DNA of 42,515 nucleotides from DATGKK01 sp035294725 (GCA_035294725.1 DATGKK010000009.1:1-42515); one strand, 5' to 3'. Counted from the stretch's first letter, positions 7,901-15,793 are shown. A program made the numbers and translations. Notes: generated by a model not told the origin, from the letters alone.

Positions 7901-10342
7901 GGCGTGGTCGAGGCACTGCTCGCCGTCCCCGAGGGCGAATCGAAGGCGCGCGACCGCTTCGTGGACCCGCGCGCGCTCGGGCCCGTCCTGTTCGAGGCCG
8001 AGGGCGACCTCGTACCGGCCGAGGGCGCCGGCGGCGTCGCCCGTCCGGGCCATCGCGCTTGCGTAGTCGGCGTGGAAGGCGCCGCCGAGGGGGAGCGAGT
8101 GATCCCGGGCGATCGTGTCGGCGGCTGCGAAGAACCCGAGAGCCTCGTCGTCCGCCCGCGCGGCGAGGGCGAGGCGGGCCGCACGGTAGTTCGCCTGGAA
8201 GGCCTTGAGCGGCGACGAGTCAACCTCGCCGAGGGCATAGTGCCGGGCGATCTCGTAGATCGCGTCGGGCCGGCCGTCGCCACCCTCCTCGAGTGCCTCG
8301 GCCAGCAGCTGGTGGCTGCGCCGGGCCGAGGGCGGGTCGAGCGTGGCGAGCAGGCGCTCGCGGGTGCCCTCGTGCAGGAAGCGGTACCGGTCCGCCCCGG
8401 CCGGCTCCGCCACCCGTGCCCGTGCCGCCTCGAAGAGCGCGACGTGCACGTCGCCGAGCGGCCAGCGGGTCACCCTCGCAAGGAGATCGAGGCTGAACCG
8501 GGTGCCGATCACGGCCGCCTCCGTGAGGAGCCAGCGCGTCGCCGGCCGGAGCGTCTCGAGGCGGCGGAGGGCGAGGCCGAGCACGTCGCCTGGCAGGTCG
8601 AGCCCGGCGAGCACCTCGCCGTCGACCGAGAAGGTGCCCCAGCTCGGCCGGAGCACGCCGGCGTCGAGGGCGCTGCGCAGGTACTCGATGGCGGCAGCCG
8701 GGTTGCCGTTCGCCCGCAGGATGATCTCCGAGGCGAGGCCCGCATCGAGCGTGTCGCCGCCGAGCTGGCGCCGGAGGATCTGCGCGATGTCGTCGTCGGA
8801 GAGGGGGGCGAGCTCGATCCGCCGCCGCATGGCCTCGCCGAGCTGGTCGCGCAGCCTCGCGAGGCTGGCTCCGCTCGCCGGGTCATTGCGCGAGGTCACG
8901 ACGAGCAGGAGGGGGATCCGCTCGAGCTCGGGGGCGAGGTAGGCGAGGACGCGATAGGTGGCGTCGTCGGCGAGATGGGCGTTGTCGAGCACGAGGACCA
9001 TGCCCGCGGCGCTCGCCGACGCGAGCGCGATCAACAGGTGGGCCGCCTCGACGACGGCGAACTCGTGCCAGGCCGGGGCGCCGTCGTCCGCGCGGGTGGG
9101 AGCGAGGTAGCGGTCGAGCTCGGGCGAGAGCCCCACGAGCGAGCTCGCCGTGCTCGGGTCGAACAGGCGCAGCTGCGAGCGGAGGCGGTCGAGCTCGGCC
9201 GGAGCCCGTATCTCGAGGTCGCCGAGGCACCGCCCGATCGCCTCGGCGAGTGGGCCGATCGGCGCAAGGTGGTCCGTCGTGAGCTGGGCTTCGACGACGG
9301 TGGCGCCGCCGGAGCGGGCCACCCTGACGAGCTCGGCGGCGAGCCGGGTCCTTCCTCCTCCCGGCTCCGACTCGAGGAGCACTGCGGCGCCGCAGCGCCC
9401 GGAGCGGGTCTCGCTCAGCAGCTCGACGAGCACGCCCATCTCGGTGTCGCGGCCGATGAGCGGGTCCTCGGCCGCCGGCCGCTCCTCCCCACTCAGCTGC
9501 GCGAGGGGCGAGGCGGTGCCGAGGGTGCCCCGGCGCAGCGCGGTGAGATCGGAGAGGAGGCGCTGCGCGTCCGGGTAGCGATCGTCCGGGTCCTTCGCGA
9601 GGAGCTTGGCGACAATGCGGCAGATCTGGGGGCTCGCGTCTCCTCGCAGCTCTGAGAGGTCAGGGGCGGGGGCGACGGCGTGCAGGCGGACGACCTCGCC
9701 GGCGTCGGCCGAGCGGAAGGGGGGCCGGCCGGCGAGGCACTCGAAGAGGACGGCGCCGAGGGAGTACAGGTCCGAGCGCCGGTCGACGGGCCGGCGCACC
9801 ATCCCGGTCTGCTCCGGTGCGCTGTAGAGGACGGTGCCGACGACGGAGTCCTCGGGCTGGCGTGTCCCTGTCGGCGTGGCGAGACCGAAGTCGATGAGCA
9901 CGGCGTTCCCGTCCTCGCGGATGACGACGTTGCGGGGCGAGACGTCCCGGTGCACGAGCCCGACCCGATGGGCGGCGTCGAGGGCGGAGGCGACGTCGGA
10001 GACGATGGCCGTCGCCTGCTGCTCGGAGAGGGGGCCGTGCGAGTCGATGAGCTGGGCGAGGGTGCGGCCACCGATGAGCTCCATCACGAGGTAGGCGACC
10101 CGGCCGTCGTCCCCGACCTCGTACACCTTGCCAAGGCACGGGTGGCGCAGCGCTGCCAGGATCGCCGCCTCGCGCCGGAACGCGATGCGGGCGGGGTCCT
10201 CGGGGCCGGAGAGCTCTCGGACCTTGACGGCGTACTGCTCGCCGGCGCGAAGGGCACGGTAGACCGCCGTCGTCGCTCCCCTGCCGAGCTCCTCCACGAG
10301 CTCGAACTCCGGGATCGCGAACCGTGTCGCCTCCGCTGTCAC
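4913..10342 (-). CDS. Ser/Thr kinase – AAA ATPase – helical repeat – GAF – GAF – GGDEF fusion
   Basis: Very large (1809 aa) predicted cytoplasmic signalling protein; no membrane segment is evident. Domains in order: an Hanks-type kinase at about 13–275 (glycine loop LGRGATTAVY, Lys40 in YAVKV, HRDVSPRN at 131–138, DFG at 151, APE at 175); an AAA/STAND-like ATPase from about 296 (GRDTEMGVLVELL, P-loop-like SEPGGGRTRL, LVLDNAHLAD); an alpha-helical TPR-like region at about 640–1250; GAF1 at about 1310–1475; GAF2 at about 1490–1640; and a C-terminal diguanylate cyclase with LDIDHFKDVND and GGEEF at 1727–1731. The layout matches the known trifunctional kinase/ATPase/sensor family, except that GGDEF replaces the histidine kinase. 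Oddities: the P-loop Lys is Arg331; the kinase has Ser135 where HRDxK is usual; the cyclase has Gly1718 instead of the Arg of the inhibitory RxxD site. The start is GTG at 10342. It stands alone, convergent with the GNAT gene. Confidence 0.93.
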   Translation of the reverse strand: MTAEATRFAIPEFELVEELGRGATTAVYRALRAGEQYAVKVRELSGPEDPARIAFRREAAILAALRHPCLGKVYEVGDDGRVAYLVMELIGGRTLAQLIDSHGPLSEQQATAIVSDVASALDAAHRVGLVHRDVSPRNVVIREDGNAVLIDFGLATPTGTRQPEDSVVGTVLYSAPEQTGMVRRPVDRRSDLYSLGAVLFECLAGRPPFRSADAGEVVRLHAVAPAPDLSELRGDASPQICRIVAKLLAKDPDDRYPDAQRLLSDLTALRRGTLGTASPLAQLSGEERPAAEDPLIGRDTEMGVLVELLSETRSGRCGAAVLLESEPGGGRTRLAAELVRVARSGGATVVEAQLTTDHLAPIGPLAEAIGRCLGDLEIRAPAELDRLRSQLRLFDPSTASSLVGLSPELDRYLAPTRADDGAPAWHEFAVVEAAHLLIALASASAAGMVLVLDNAHLADDATYRVLAYLAPELERIPLLLVVTSRNDPASGASLARLRDQLGEAMRRRIELAPLSDDDIAQILRRQLGGDTLDAGLASEIILRANGNPAAAIEYLRSALDAGVLRPSWGTFSVDGEVLAGLDLPGDVLGLALRRLETLRPATRWLLTEAAVIGTRFSLDLLARVTRWPLGDVHVALFEAARARVAEPAGADRYRFLHEGTRERLLATLDPPSARRSHQLLAEALEEGGDGRPDAIYEIARHYALGEVDSSPLKAFQANYRAARLALAARADDEALGFFAAADTIARDHSLPLGGAFHADYASAMARTGDAAGALGRYEVALGLEQDGPERARVHEAVARLRFALGDGEQCLDHARMGLRSLGRPLPSNRLALWLSSLAAGAAAFAMLLTRIGFGRASMPAREKLRLQCRMLELAGYASQQEHRWGTEIAVAIRSTLPANRLGHSREYVAVYSGIGSLLAQTRLNGPARLMARHVRRVAEATGDPYAKAHAKLLEGMSLEYQGDSIRSEELLAETLRQDLRWLSTGEMVTGVVQLCHGLALRGRVLEEISWLDEALWHVRPEAAGGGEQEIRSFDFVGISLAGFLDQPSAGLDRIRRVEEYLASVKPSRMMLASYQLALASFHFGLNELGEPFDKAVESFRAKRLPPWNCPYTFSSFWAVQAYGRVAQLLAAEGADRRSRRRLARRAVAELRIAARTPVLRAYHLTAKTGYLVATGRHRRALRVAARAEQLLVGQDAPGVEVALAMARARALDGAGYEQEAERTAITASRLAEDLGLTAYTRWIEPRSTATLTSTRRYPTQTTSLAHLARSGAGHLFDAREHAGAARVLALAAPTGGPGAGPLRGATRAARQLEALLQVGAAAARVLDPEELIRLALDETVRILNAERALLFLCDGETGAVRPHLGRDASGNDLVELTGYSTTVVDKVAATREPMVLTGTEQGAALGSDSAVTHGLRSILVAPLVMEERLLGAVYLDSRLAKGIFTHDDVEILAAITSHVAFALETARLAEMELSVASERRQREVAELLRDSMHTLGQSLEPRGVLDAMLRMAMEALSADAGATLLAEGERLEVVAAAGADVGLPPEGYDIARSDQPEIAEALRSRSPISVASVISERNSPLFGLLGRAGSFVIAPLVVRDAAVGALVVVARRPSAFGDTQTKIVAALAGQGVVAYENAQLFSRVQTLAQRDELSGIANRRHFFELARQAFAEARLAGTALSAMMLDIDHFKDVNDRFGHASGDDVIRAVAQRISGVIGSGDLLGRYGGEEFALVVRGNLQVATDLAERLRYAISESPIPTAAGPVSVTASVGVAQLSDKDQDLGRLLQRTDGALYEAKRAGRDRVARSV

Positions 10343-10445
10343 CTGCCCCCCATGTGCCCCGCCGAGCGGGTCGTCCTTCTCGTCCCGCTCGCAAGCGAGC
10401 TCACCGATCGAGCTTACCCCCGGCGGAAGGCGGGCCCCGGACCGC

Positions 10446-11723
10446 CTACGACGCCGGAGCTCCCCCGGGGCGCAGCGGCGGCGACCCGCCGTCGAGCAGG
10501 ACCGTCATCTCGTCCTGGCCGCTCGCCATGCCGAGCTCCCACGCCCCGACGCCGGCGGTCCGAAAGGCTGCTGCGAGCGCCACCTTGAGCGCCACCGAGA
10601 GTGGGTTGTCGTACCAGGTCTCGTGCCACCGCCCCTTGTCGCGAAAGGAGATGTACGGGGTCTCGGTCGACGGGTCCCACGCCGCCGGCCGGCCGGCGGC
10701 GAGCACCTGGTCGTAGCTGACGGCCTCGGGCTCGCCGACGGTGCCGGCCGCCCGTCCGGACCGTGACAGCGTGAAGTCGTAGCCGTAGAACGGGATGCCG
10801 AGGATCACCTTTGACGCCGGCACCGTGGCGACATAGCTCGCGAGCGAGCTCGCGTCGCAGAGCTCGGCGCCGACGAGGGGGGCGGTCGGACCGGGCGAGC
10901 GCAGGTCCGACATGTCGTAGGCCATGACGAAGAACTGGTCGACGAAGGGTGCGAGCGCCCGCACGTCGAAGAAGCCCTCCTCGTCGACGGCCGACTGGGG
11001 CAGCGTGTTGAGCACGATCGTGGTGGACGGCTCGAGGGCGCGAAGGCGGGAGGAGAACGCCGCCATGAACCTGACGAAACCCGCCCGCGCCGAGGCGAGC
11101 TGGCCCTCGAGGTCGAGGTCTACCCCGTCGAAGCCGTCCGCCCGCATGAGCTGTGCGACCGTCCCGGCGAGCCTCCGGCCGGAAGCCGGGTCCGCCGCCA
11201 GGCGGGCGAGGACGCTCTCGCTCACCGAAGAGACGGTGAGCAGGACGCGCGTCCCGGCGGCGTGGGCGGCCGACACCACCGGGGCGACGTCGCCGTTCAC
11301 GAGATCGTCCCAGCCCTGGCCGCTTCGGAGCAGGCGGCCGCCCGAGCGCACCACCACTGCGTAGTAGGCGACCTCCGAGAGGGCGGCGTAGTCCACCGTG
11401 GCCGCGGCGGCGATCTCCCAGCTCGGGAGGAAGCCCAGCACCACGTGGGAGCCGAGACCTGCACCGAAGGGACGGGCGGGGAGGTCCGGCGCCGGCGCAC
11501 CCGGGCGAGTGGGCAGCGTGACGTGGACGTCGGCGAGGGCGGCCCGCACGGCTCGCTGCTCGGCGGCCGAGTAGGGGGCGTACGGGCTCACCGGGATCGT
11601 TCCGGACGAGCCGCCGCCGGGAGCTCCGCCGGCCGAGCAGGCAGAGCCGAGACAGCCGGCCGCCACGAGCGCGAGGCTGGCGACGCCAGCGCCGCCGCGT
11701 CGACACCGGCGCCGAGGCTCCAT
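10446..11723 (-). CDS. Lipoprotein with GH18 (chitinase-like) glycosidase domain
   Basis: Exported glycosidase-fold protein, 425 aa. The N-terminus is a signal sequence (MEPRRRCRRGG, then a hydrophobic stretch) ending in VAAGC/GSAC, a likely lipobox, followed by a Gly/Ser-rich linker. The catalytic domain starts near VVLGFLPSWE. It holds the GH18 strand-4 motif DGVDLDLEG, with the acid/base Glu present, then FVMAYDMSD, ILGIPFYGYDF and a C-terminal GVGAWELGMASG strand. GH18 members of this type hydrolyse beta-1,4-linked GlcNAc polymers or act on peptidoglycan (YaaH-like); the substrate here cannot be told. The start is ATG at 11723; open frame upstream of it is the antisense of the neighbouring gene. 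It is divergent from the PIN-TRAM gene, with 66 bp between starts. Confidence 0.88.
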   Translation of the reverse strand: MEPRRRCRRGGAGVASLALVAAGCLGSACSAGGAPGGGSSGTIPVSPYAPYSAAEQRAVRAALADVHVTLPTRPGAPAPDLPARPFGAGLGSHVVLGFLPSWEIAAAATVDYAALSEVAYYAVVVRSGGRLLRSGQGWDDLVNGDVAPVVSAAHAAGTRVLLTVSSVSESVLARLAADPASGRRLAGTVAQLMRADGFDGVDLDLEGQLASARAGFVRFMAAFSSRLRALEPSTTIVLNTLPQSAVDEEGFFDVRALAPFVDQFFVMAYDMSDLRSPGPTAPLVGAELCDASSLASYVATVPASKVILGIPFYGYDFTLSRSGRAAGTVGEPEAVSYDQVLAAGRPAAWDPSTETPYISFRDKGRWHETWYDNPLSVALKVALAAAFRTAGVGAWELGMASGQDEMTVLLDGGSPPLRPGGAPAS

Positions 11724-11789
11724 GACGCCGGGGAGCGTACCGGAGGCGGTGCCCGGGTCGGTGCCGCCCGGCTCAGTACGCTGCGTGCA

Positions 11790-12857
11790 GTGGTGTTCGT
11801 CGAGATCCTGCGCCTTCTCGTCGTGCTCACCGGCGCGCTCGTGGGGCTCGCGGCCTCCTCCGGCGCCTCGGCGGGGGCGAGGGTCGCAGGAGCCGTGGTC
11901 GGGGTGCTCGCCGGCTACGTGGCGGGCGGCATTGCGGGCCGCCTCGTCGACCGGGGCGTGAGACGGGCGGACCGGTCGCTGCTCGACGTGTCGGCGCCCG
12001 AGGTCCTCGCCGGGTCCTTCCTCGCCGGGCTGGGCTTCCTCGTCGGGGTGGTGCTCTGCCTGCCCCTGTTCATCTTCTTCCGCCACGACTACGACTACCC
12101 GATCGCGGCTGCCGCCGGCTGGGTCGTGGGTGCCATCGGCCTCAAGATCGGCTCGGTGAACGGCCGCCGGCTCGCCGAAGCAGCTCGCATGACCCGCAGG
12201 CTCGAGCCGTTCCAGGAGGTCGCCCCGGGCGCCGTCCTCGTCGACACCTCGGCCGTGATGGACCGCTCGTTCCTCGTCCTCGCCACGGCCGGCCTCCTCG
12301 GGCGGGAGATCCTCGTCCCCGAGCCGGTCCTCGACGAGCTGACCACGCTCGGCGAGAGCCCTGATCCGGTCGCCTCGAGGAGGGCTCGCCGGGGGCTCGA
12401 AGCGATCGACGCCGTCCGCCAGGCCGGGGTTGCCGTCAGCATCGTGCCCGGCGACGTCCCCGAAGTCGGGCTGACCGAGGAGAAGGTGCTCCAGATCGCT
12501 CGCCGGCTCGGGGTTCGGTGCTACACCTGCTCGGGCGAGCTCGCCCGCAGTGCCGCGAGGACCGAGGTACCGATCGTCGACCTCCGGGAGCTCGTTGCCG
12601 ACCTCGCCCCTGACCACGTGCCGGGAGAGCGCCTCTCGGTCGATCTCGTGCGCCCTGGTCGCCAGCCCGGCCAGGCCATCGGCTACCTGCCCGACGGCGA
12701 CATGGTGGTGGTGAACGGCGCCGAGGAGCTCGTCGGACGGGAGGGAGTTGAGGTGCTCGTGCTCTCGACGCGGCCGACGGCCCAGGGGATGCTCGTCTTC
12801 GCCCGCCTCGACGACGGTGCCGGCGAGGGCGCCCCCCCGCCCGTCAGAGCGCTTTGA
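11790..12857 (+). CDS. Membrane-anchored PIN-TRAM domain protein (YacL-like)
   Basis: About 355 aa. The N-terminal part carries hydrophobic helices (FVEILRLLVVLTGALVGLAA, GVLAGYVAGGIAG, FLAGLGFLVGVVLCLPLFIFF and a fourth in IAAAAGWVVGAIGL). A PIN-fold nuclease-like domain follows from about residue 150 (GAVLVDTSAVMDRSF, LVPEPVLDELTTL, ARRGLEAID) and then a TRAM RNA-binding domain (GQAIGYLPDGDMVVV, EVLVLSTRPTAQGMLVFAR). Order and length match the B. subtilis YacL family, which is widespread in actinobacteria; the biological role is unknown. Two adjacent GTG codons (11790, 11793) are candidate starts. TACGCT lies 7 nt before the first, which fits a leaderless message. Its last 14 bp overlap convergent pntB. 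Confidence 0.92.
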   Translation: MVFVEILRLLVVLTGALVGLAASSGASAGARVAGAVVGVLAGYVAGGIAGRLVDRGVRRADRSLLDVSAPEVLAGSFLAGLGFLVGVVLCLPLFIFFRHDYDYPIAAAAGWVVGAIGLKIGSVNGRRLAEAARMTRRLEPFQEVAPGAVLVDTSAVMDRSFLVLATAGLLGREILVPEPVLDELTTLGESPDPVASRRARRGLEAIDAVRQAGVAVSIVPGDVPEVGLTEEKVLQIARRLGVRCYTCSGELARSAARTEVPIVDLRELVADLAPDHVPGERLSVDLVRPGRQPGQAIGYLPDGDMVVVNGAEELVGREGVEVLVLSTRPTAQGMLVFARLDDGAGEGAPPPVRAL

Positions 12858-14229
12858 CGGCGCCAACGAGCTTGGTGAGCGAGTCCTTCGCGTCCCCGAA
12901 CAGCAGCGTCGTCTTCGGGTCGAACAGCAGGTCGTTGTCGATGCCGGCGAAGCCCGGCCGCATCGAGCGCTTCAGGAAGACGACGTTCTTCGCCTCGTCG
13001 ACCGCGAGGATGGGCATCCCGTAGATCGGGCTGCCCGGCGAGGTCTTGGCGGCAGGGTTCACGACGTCGTTCGCCCCGACGACGAGGGCGACGTCGGCGA
13101 GATGGAACTCGGGGTTGACCTCGTCCATCTCCTTCAGCTGCTCGTAGGGGACGTTCGCCTCGGCGAGGAGGACGTTCATGTGGCCGGGCATGCGGCCGGC
13201 CACGGGGTGGATGGCGTAGGAGACCTCGACGCCGCGGCTCTCGAGGAGGTCGGCGAGCTCCCTCGCGACGTGCTGGGCCTGGGCGACGGCGAGCCCGTAC
13301 CCCGGGACGATGATGACCTTCTGGGAGTACGCGAGGAGGACGGCGAGATCCTCGGCGCTCGCCGAGTGGACGGAGCGGTCGCCGGCAGCCCCGTCTCCGG
13401 TCCCGGCCGTGATCACCGACCCGAAGGCGGAGAACAGGATGTTGGGGAGCGATCGCCCCATGGCGGCGCTCATCATGCGGGTGAGCAGGGTGCCCGAGGC
13501 GCCGACGAGGGTCCCGGCGACGACGAGCAGGTACGAGTGGAGGACGAAGCCGCTCGCGGCGACGGCGAGGCCGGTGAACGAGTTCAGCAGGGAGATCAGC
13601 ACCGGGACATCCGCGCCTCCGATCGGCAGCACGAACGCGATCCCGAACAACAGGGCGAGGATGCCGACCACGGCGACGAGCCAGGCGTGGGGGGAGACGC
13701 ACGCCGCGATGCCGAGGCCGAGGATGCCGCCGCCGACCACCGCGTTCATCACCTGCTGGCCCGGATAGGTGACCGGCCTCCCGGTCATGAGCTCCTGCAG
13801 CTTGGCGAAGGCGACCACCGAGCCCGAGAACGAGACCGAGCCGACGATCACGCCGAAGAGGACCTCCACCACCTGGTAGACGGCGAGCTGCCCGGGGTTG
13901 GAGCGGGCGAACTCGCTGAGGGAGATGAGGGCCGCGGCCCCACCGCCGACGCCGTTGAACGCCGCCACCATCTGCGGCATGGCGGTCATCTTGACGAGCC
14001 GGGCCGCCGGGAGGCCGATGACGGCGCCGACGACCATGGCGACGATGATGAGAGGGAAGTTCGTGAGCCCCGGCGTTGCGAAGGTCATGGCGATGGCGAG
14101 CGCCATCCCGGCCGCCCCGACCAGGTTGCCCGCACGGGCGGTCTTCGGCCCCGAGAGCCCCTTCAGGGCGAGGATGAAGCAGATCGCCGCCACGAGGTAG
14201 GCGACGTCGATGCCGGTGCCGAGGCTCAT
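12844..14229 (-). CDS. pntB: NAD(P) transhydrogenase subunit beta
   Basis: Membrane and NADP(H)-binding subunit of the proton-translocating transhydrogenase, which transfers hydride between NADH and NADP+ using the proton gradient. It is 461 aa, normal for PntB. The first ~270 residues are a series of hydrophobic helices (AYLVAAICFILALKGLSG, FPLIIVAMVVGAVIGLPAA, MVAAFNGVGGGAAALISL). A short linker precedes domain III, with the NADP fold motif VIIVPGYGLAVAQAQ, YAIHPVAGRMPGHMNVLLAEA and GANDVVNPAA. The start ATG overlaps the pntAB stop by 4 nt (ATGA), indicating translational coupling. The 3' end overlaps the convergent PIN-TRAM gene. Confidence 0.97.
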   Translation of the reverse strand: MSLGTGIDVAYLVAAICFILALKGLSGPKTARAGNLVGAAGMALAIAMTFATPGLTNFPLIIVAMVVGAVIGLPAARLVKMTAMPQMVAAFNGVGGGAAALISLSEFARSNPGQLAVYQVVEVLFGVIVGSVSFSGSVVAFAKLQELMTGRPVTYPGQQVMNAVVGGGILGLGIAACVSPHAWLVAVVGILALLFGIAFVLPIGGADVPVLISLLNSFTGLAVAASGFVLHSYLLVVAGTLVGASGTLLTRMMSAAMGRSLPNILFSAFGSVITAGTGDGAAGDRSVHSASAEDLAVLLAYSQKVIIVPGYGLAVAQAQHVARELADLLESRGVEVSYAIHPVAGRMPGHMNVLLAEANVPYEQLKEMDEVNPEFHLADVALVVGANDVVNPAAKTSPGSPIYGMPILAVDEAKNVVFLKRSMRPGFAGIDNDLLFDPKTTLLFGDAKDSLTKLVGAVKAL

Positions 14230-14624
14230 GGGCCTGGCGCCGGCTCGGCGGCCGGAGCCGCGCTGGCGTCGTCAGCCGCCGCGGGAGCGCTCGCCGTCGC
14301 GCTCGCGGACGGGGGGCCGGCTGCGGGCCCGACGGCTCGGCCGGGCTGGCGGCCCTTGAACATCTCGAGCATCCGATCCGTGACGACGAACCCGCCGACC
14401 ACGTTCAAGGTGGCGAGGACCACGGCGATGAAGCCGAGCGTGAGCTCGATGCCGCCGTGGGAGGTGCCGAGGACGAGCATCGCGCCGACGAGGACGACGC
14501 CGTGCACGGCGTTCGTGCCCGACATGAGGGGCGTGTGGAGGATGCTCGGCACCTTGGAGATGACCTCGAAGCCGACGAAGGCCGCCAGCACGAAGACCGT
14601 GAGGAAGTTGAGGATGTCGTTCAC
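14226..14624 (-). CDS. pntAB: NAD(P) transhydrogenase alpha subunit, membrane part (alpha-2)
   Basis: Small membrane subunit (132 aa) supplying the domain-II helices that in E. coli form the C-terminus of PntA. Three or four hydrophobic segments are visible: FLTVFVLAAFVGFEVISKVP, GVVLVGAMLVLGTSHGGIEL and LGFIAVVLATLNVVGGFVV, with the conserved TPLMSGTNAVHG between them. After MLEMFKGRQ the last ~40 residues are an Ala/Pro/Ser tail unlike the compact ends of typical PntAB proteins. It overlaps both neighbours by 4 nt, in the middle of a tightly coupled three-gene operon. Confidence 0.95.
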   Translation of the reverse strand: MNDILNFLTVFVLAAFVGFEVISKVPSILHTPLMSGTNAVHGVVLVGAMLVLGTSHGGIELTLGFIAVVLATLNVVGGFVVTDRMLEMFKGRQPGRAVGPAAGPPSASATASAPAAADDASAAPAAEPAPGP

Positions 14625-15757
14625 GCCGGCGCTCCCTCCAGCAAGGCCCGGGTCGGCCCATGGCGGACCTCGCCCCCGTGGGTGACGCAGGTCCCGGCGA
14701 CGATCTCGTCGTCGAAGTCCGGGGCCAGTGCGCCGTCGTGGACGAGAAGAGCGACGAGCTCGGCCACGTTGCGCGAGTAGAGGAAGCTCGCGTGCTGCGC
14801 CATGGTGCTCGGCATGTTGCGAGCGCCGTAGACGAGGACGTTGCCCACGGCCACCTCCTCGCCCGGCCGGGAGAGCTCGCAGTTCCCGCCGCTCTCGGCG
14901 GCGAGGTCGACCACGAGGCTGCCCGGCGACATCGCCTGGACCATGTCGGCCGTGACGAGCACGGGAGCCTTCCTGCCGGGGATGGCGGCAGTGGTGATGA
15001 CCACGTCCGCCGCCGCGACCTCCTTGCCGATGAGCTCGCGCTGGCGGGCGAGGAAGTCCTCGGACTGCTCGCGGGCGTATCCCCCCTCGCCTTCCTGGGC
15101 TTCGAGCTCGAGCTCGACGAAGGTGGCGCCGAGCGAGCGCACCTCGTCGCGAGCGGCGGGGCGGACGTCGTAGGCCCGCACGACGGCACCGAGGCGGCGG
15201 GCCGTCGCGATCGCCTGGAGACCCGCCACACCGGCGCCGAGCACGAGCACCTTCGCGGGCGGGACCGTGCCGGCCGCGGTCATGAACAGCGGGAAGAAGC
15301 GGGGCAGTCTCGTGGCGGCGACGAGCACGGCCTGGTAGCCCGAGACGGTTGCCTGGGAGGAGAGGGCGTCCATCGACTGTGCCCGGCTGATGCGGGGGAG
15401 GAGGTCCATGCTGAAGGCGGTGATCTGCCGCTCGGCGAGGACCCTCACGAGCTCGAGGTCGGCACCGGGCTGGAGGAAGCTCACGACCGCCGAGCCCGGC
15501 CGGAGCTCACGGGCCTCGGTGGCCGTCGGCGCCTGCACCTTGCAGACGAGGTCGGCCTTGGAGAGCGCCGCCTCGGCGCTCTCCGCGATGCTCGCCCCCT
15601 TCGCCGCGTAGGCGTCGTCGAAGAACAGGGCGCCGGCGCCCGCTTGCGTCTCGAGGACCACCTCGAAGCCCACCGCCGACAGCTTCGCGACGACGTCCGG
15701 GGTGACGGCAACCCGGCGCTCGCCGACCGCACGCTCCCGCGGGACCGCTAGCTGCAT
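14621..15757 (-). CDS. pntAA: NAD(P) transhydrogenase alpha subunit, NAD-binding part (alpha-1)
   Basis: Soluble NAD(H)-binding domain I of the transhydrogenase, 378 aa, related to alanine dehydrogenase. It begins MQLAVPRERAVGERRVAVTP, contains the family segment MDLLPRISRAQSMDALSSQA and the Rossmann motif VLGAGVAGLQAIATARRLGA, and then GRKAPVLVTADMV and VVDLAAESGGNCE. Together with the separate membrane subunit this is the three-polypeptide organisation found in many actinobacteria and Rhodospirillum. The start is ATG at 15757; a TAGAAC box lies 6 nt upstream, so the operon mRNA is probably leaderless. Confidence 0.97.
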   Translation of the reverse strand: MQLAVPRERAVGERRVAVTPDVVAKLSAVGFEVVLETQAGAGALFFDDAYAAKGASIAESAEAALSKADLVCKVQAPTATEARELRPGSAVVSFLQPGADLELVRVLAERQITAFSMDLLPRISRAQSMDALSSQATVSGYQAVLVAATRLPRFFPLFMTAAGTVPPAKVLVLGAGVAGLQAIATARRLGAVVRAYDVRPAARDEVRSLGATFVELELEAQEGEGGYAREQSEDFLARQRELIGKEVAAADVVITTAAIPGRKAPVLVTADMVQAMSPGSLVVDLAAESGGNCELSRPGEEVAVGNVLVYGARNMPSTMAQHASFLYSRNVAELVALLVHDGALAPDFDDEIVAGTCVTHGGEVRHGPTRALLEGAPA

Positions 15758-15763
15758 CCACGC

Positions 15764-15793
15764 GTTCTAGCAAAGGCCGGCTTCTCCCGGCAA
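15764..15793 (-). promoter_or_regulatory. Promoter of the pnt operon (TTGCCG-N18-TAGAAC)
   Basis: On the minus strand, -35 TTGCCG (15793–15788) and -10 TAGAAC (15769–15764) are separated by 18 nt. The -10 ends 6 nt before the pntAA ATG, predicting transcription start at or next to the start codon. Confidence 0.55.

Noticed and set aside
5864..9655. A 1263-codon open frame on the plus strand opposite the kinase fusion
   Set aside because: Antisense shadow of a high-GC gene; composition is Glu/Arg/Gly-repetitive with no domains, while the minus-strand frame has complete motifs.
11724..12866. N-terminal extension of the GH18 lipoprotein frame
   Set aside because: It covers the PIN-TRAM gene in antisense and would bury a clear signal peptide/lipobox that starts at the ATG at 11723.
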